Shown here in pieces: positions 61,094-64,000 of a stretch of DNA of 64,000 nt. Under the pieces are notes generated by a model. The model saw nothing but the letters and a program-made list of their open reading frames with translations, searched no databases and had not been told where the DNA came from. This DNA is from Heterocephalus glaber (taxonomy: Eukaryota; Chordata; Mammalia; Rodentia; Bathyergidae). The DNA lies in NCBI RefSeq assembly GCF_000247695.1, contig NW_004624781.1, positions 14,389,317 to 14,453,316 on the forward strand, read 5' to 3'. The translations under genes and the position numbers were made by a program. Position 1 is the stretch's first letter. The number at the start of each line of letters is the position of its first letter.

Positions 61094-61320
61094 ATGAGGA
61101 GCCAGCAAACTTTGTAAAGGGCCAGATGGTAAATATTTTTAGCTTTGTGAGTCATATGGTTCCTGCAGCAACTACTCAAATCTGCCAATGTAAAACAAAA
61201 ACAGCCGTAGACAACACAAAAACAAATGGATGGGGTGGTATTCCAATAAAACTTTATTTATTAATATAAGTAATAGGCTATCCTATATTAGCCCAAAGGC
61301 CATAATTCACTGACAACCAG
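61094..61320. mobile_element. hAT-Charlie non-autonomous element (MER1-type)
   Basis: GAGCCAGCAAACTTTGTAAA, GGGCCAGATGGTAAATATTT, GCAGCAACTACTCAAATCTG, CAGCCGTAGACAACAC and TTCCAATAAAACTTTATTTA follow the consensus of this hAT family nearly end to end. Confidence 0.88.
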
Positions 61321-61723
61321 TTTTAGCTATACAAGAATCTTATGACATAATTAAGTCTTAAATTAATATACAAAATATTTATTGGCTGAATGTATCTAAA
61401 TGTCTGGATCACATAATTTAACTTACTATAGGTATTTTTCTTCTGATTGTCTCATAGAATGTAAGCAACTTGAGGCAAGTTGCTTAATGTTAGTTGATGT
61501 AATTTTTTTTTATTTGTAGATTCTAAAATGGTATAGTAAAATGGAAAACATAATTTTGGAGTCAAACATTCATATTCTTCCTTGTAGGCATAATATGAAG
61601 ATTAAACAGGAGAAACATAAATAAAAATCCCAACACAGTATCCAGAACACAGCTGGCAGTTAATAAATACGATACCCTTCAACTTCCCAAGTCTTTCCAC
61701 TTGTAACAAATGAGTAAAATTTA

Positions 61724-62759
<1,036 letters not shown>

Positions 62760-62874
62760 CTCTATAGTTTTCTTGTGTTTTATGGTTCAGGTCTGTGCTT
62801 GAAGCAGCGACGGTACTAGACAGGACTGAATGATTGCCATTGAGACTAATAGAATCTTCCCGATGAGCTCCAAC
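62760..62874 (-). CDS. TCF12: TCF12 (HEB) coding exon, most upstream in this window
   Basis: The acceptor TGTTTTTACTTTAG|GTTG and donor TATAGAG|GTAGCC bound a 115-bp exon (38 codons + 1). It translates to [18 protein letters not shown], then [20 protein letters not shown], and its last G begins the glycine codon completed at 61908. The (V)G-x-HRED start and [10 protein letters not shown] end match the region of TCF12 between the second activation domain and the acidic linker. TCF4 has a related HRED segment here but diverges afterwards. Upstream exons, including those encoding the N-terminal activation domains and the alternative HEB exon, lie beyond 64000. Confidence 0.97.
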
Positions 62875-62914
62875 CTAAAGTAAAAACAACAGAAAAAGAT
62901 GTCAAGACTTGTTC

Positions 62915-63060
62915 CTTTTCTGAGGTGTGGGGAGAATTGGGCCTTATTATATTGCCCATGCTGACCTCAAACCCTGGGCCTAGGGGATCTTCCTTATCTC
63001 AGCTTCCCAAGTAGCTAAACTACAAGTACTAATCCCTTTACCTAGGTTTGTCTAAATCCT
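62915..63060 (-). mobile_element. Degraded B1/7SL-type SINE
   Basis: Antisense order TTATATTGCCCATGCTGACC, TCAAACCCTGGGCCTAGGGG and TCAGCTTCCCAAGTAGCTAA is that of an old 7SL-derived SINE. Confidence 0.7.
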
Positions 63061-64000
63061 TTTCCAGGGTTTAACACAGAAAACAGTATCATTCACCCGA
63101 ATTTAGCAACATTTTTCTGATGCCACTTTTCTAGTTTCAAACCAAAGTGTGACTTTTAAAAAAAAGTACAATCCAAATTTTAAATTCCACAAAGGTTTTT
63201 TTATGAGAAGCCAAATGAGCTAGTACAGATAAAGTGTTTTGTATGCTATAAAGCACCATATATTAAGGTCTGTTATTGATCCCACATAAATCTAAAACCA
63301 TATTTCATATACTACCTATATACTGGTATATTAAAATATATATGACCTTTTATTTAACAAAATACTGTACATTCCAAGTACTAATAATATTTATTTAATG
63401 TTGGCATCTCCTAAACACATATAGTATCTTATTTTTTCTTTCTCTAATTGTTCTCAATATTTTTTAAAACAGTGGCAAAGGCAAAACAGTATTAAAGTAA
63501 CTTCAAACAAAAGTTTGCACTGCTAGGCAACAACTTTAATCAAATGTACTAAAGCCACATCAACCTGAAGAAGGCAAATCATGCAAACATGACCACGTAT
63601 TTAGCTGTTGCAGTATTTTCAGTAAAACTTCTTACAGATGAAGCTTTTCATTGCCTGGAATTATACATGAGAACCACTGTTTTTCAGTAAATCCTTCAAT
63701 CCTCATAAATTGTCAGTGTTGAATCCTCTTCAATAATTAATATAGCTTATCTTTTATGACTATATGAATTTTACCCTGAGAAATATAAATACATCTATGC
63801 AAATTTATTCTTTTGTTTTCTGTGAGCTAAATAAAAAGAACCAAAGCAAAGTTCTAGGCAATGCAGGCATTTGGCTGTGTAGCTGACTAGAATATATCAG
63901 TTTTTCTACCAAACTTTAAAGAAATATTTGTCTTTCATCCTTATTCTTATCTTTAATGCATTCTTTAAAAATCCATATAATACATTCCATAGCTTCTTTT
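63061..64000 (-). other. TCF12: TCF12 intron, continuing beyond the window
   Basis: AT-rich intronic sequence. I looked on the minus strand for the preceding TCF12 exon and found none, so it should lie beyond 64000. Confidence 0.75.

Overview
This window is nuclear DNA from a placental mammal, almost certainly a rodent. The evidence is a dense load of 7SL-derived B1-type SINEs, short tRNA-derived ID-like SINEs (A box, B box, terminal GGTACC plus A-tail), composite B1+ID SINEs, lineage-specific LINE-1 copies, and old mammalian repeats (MIR, L1M, Tigger, hAT-Charlie). The exact species cannot be read from the sequence. B1+ID composites suggest a squirrel-, dormouse- or beaver-like lineage rather than mouse or rat.

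Layout. (1) 1-2190: an L1 3' end, then about 2 kb of degenerate CCCTAA telomere-like hexamers interrupted by a SINE with a perfect 15-bp target duplication. (2) 2195-12750: a degenerate minisatellite, then GC-rich non-coding DNA with scattered ancient L1 and MIR pieces. No gene is recognised there. (3) 12755-20043: a near full-length, decayed, plus-strand LINE-1 carrying nested insertions. (4) 20044-27445: GC-rich non-coding DNA with SINEs, a MIR and an L1 tail. (5) 27450-38110: a rearranged minus-strand LINE-1 cluster with an inverted middle segment, a wedged second L1 fragment and a nested L1-tail insertion. (6) 38110-45190: MIRs, an old antisense L1, an LTR-like element ending in poly(A), and a CA microsatellite. 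(7) 45195-64000: the 3' end of one protein-coding gene, TCF12 (HEB), on the minus strand.

TCF12 is the only real gene recognised. Four coding exons are visible with matching splice phases: 62760-62874, 61746-61908, 56725-56957 (bHLH domain) and 50048-50190 (C-terminus and stop). The gene continues upstream beyond 64000. It encodes a class I bHLH E-protein that dimerises with tissue-specific bHLH factors and binds E-boxes. The 3' UTR probably runs to about 45.2 kb and contains a Tigger-type DNA transposon, an ID SINE and several antisense B1 units.

No undescribed biological system is evident. The most notable large-scale feature is the 3' end of TCF12 lying about 43-48 kb from a degenerate telomere-like array. 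That array is flanked on both sides by ordinary sequence, so within this window it is interstitial or subtelomeric. This suggests an evolutionary chromosome breakpoint, fusion or former chromosome end near TCF12.
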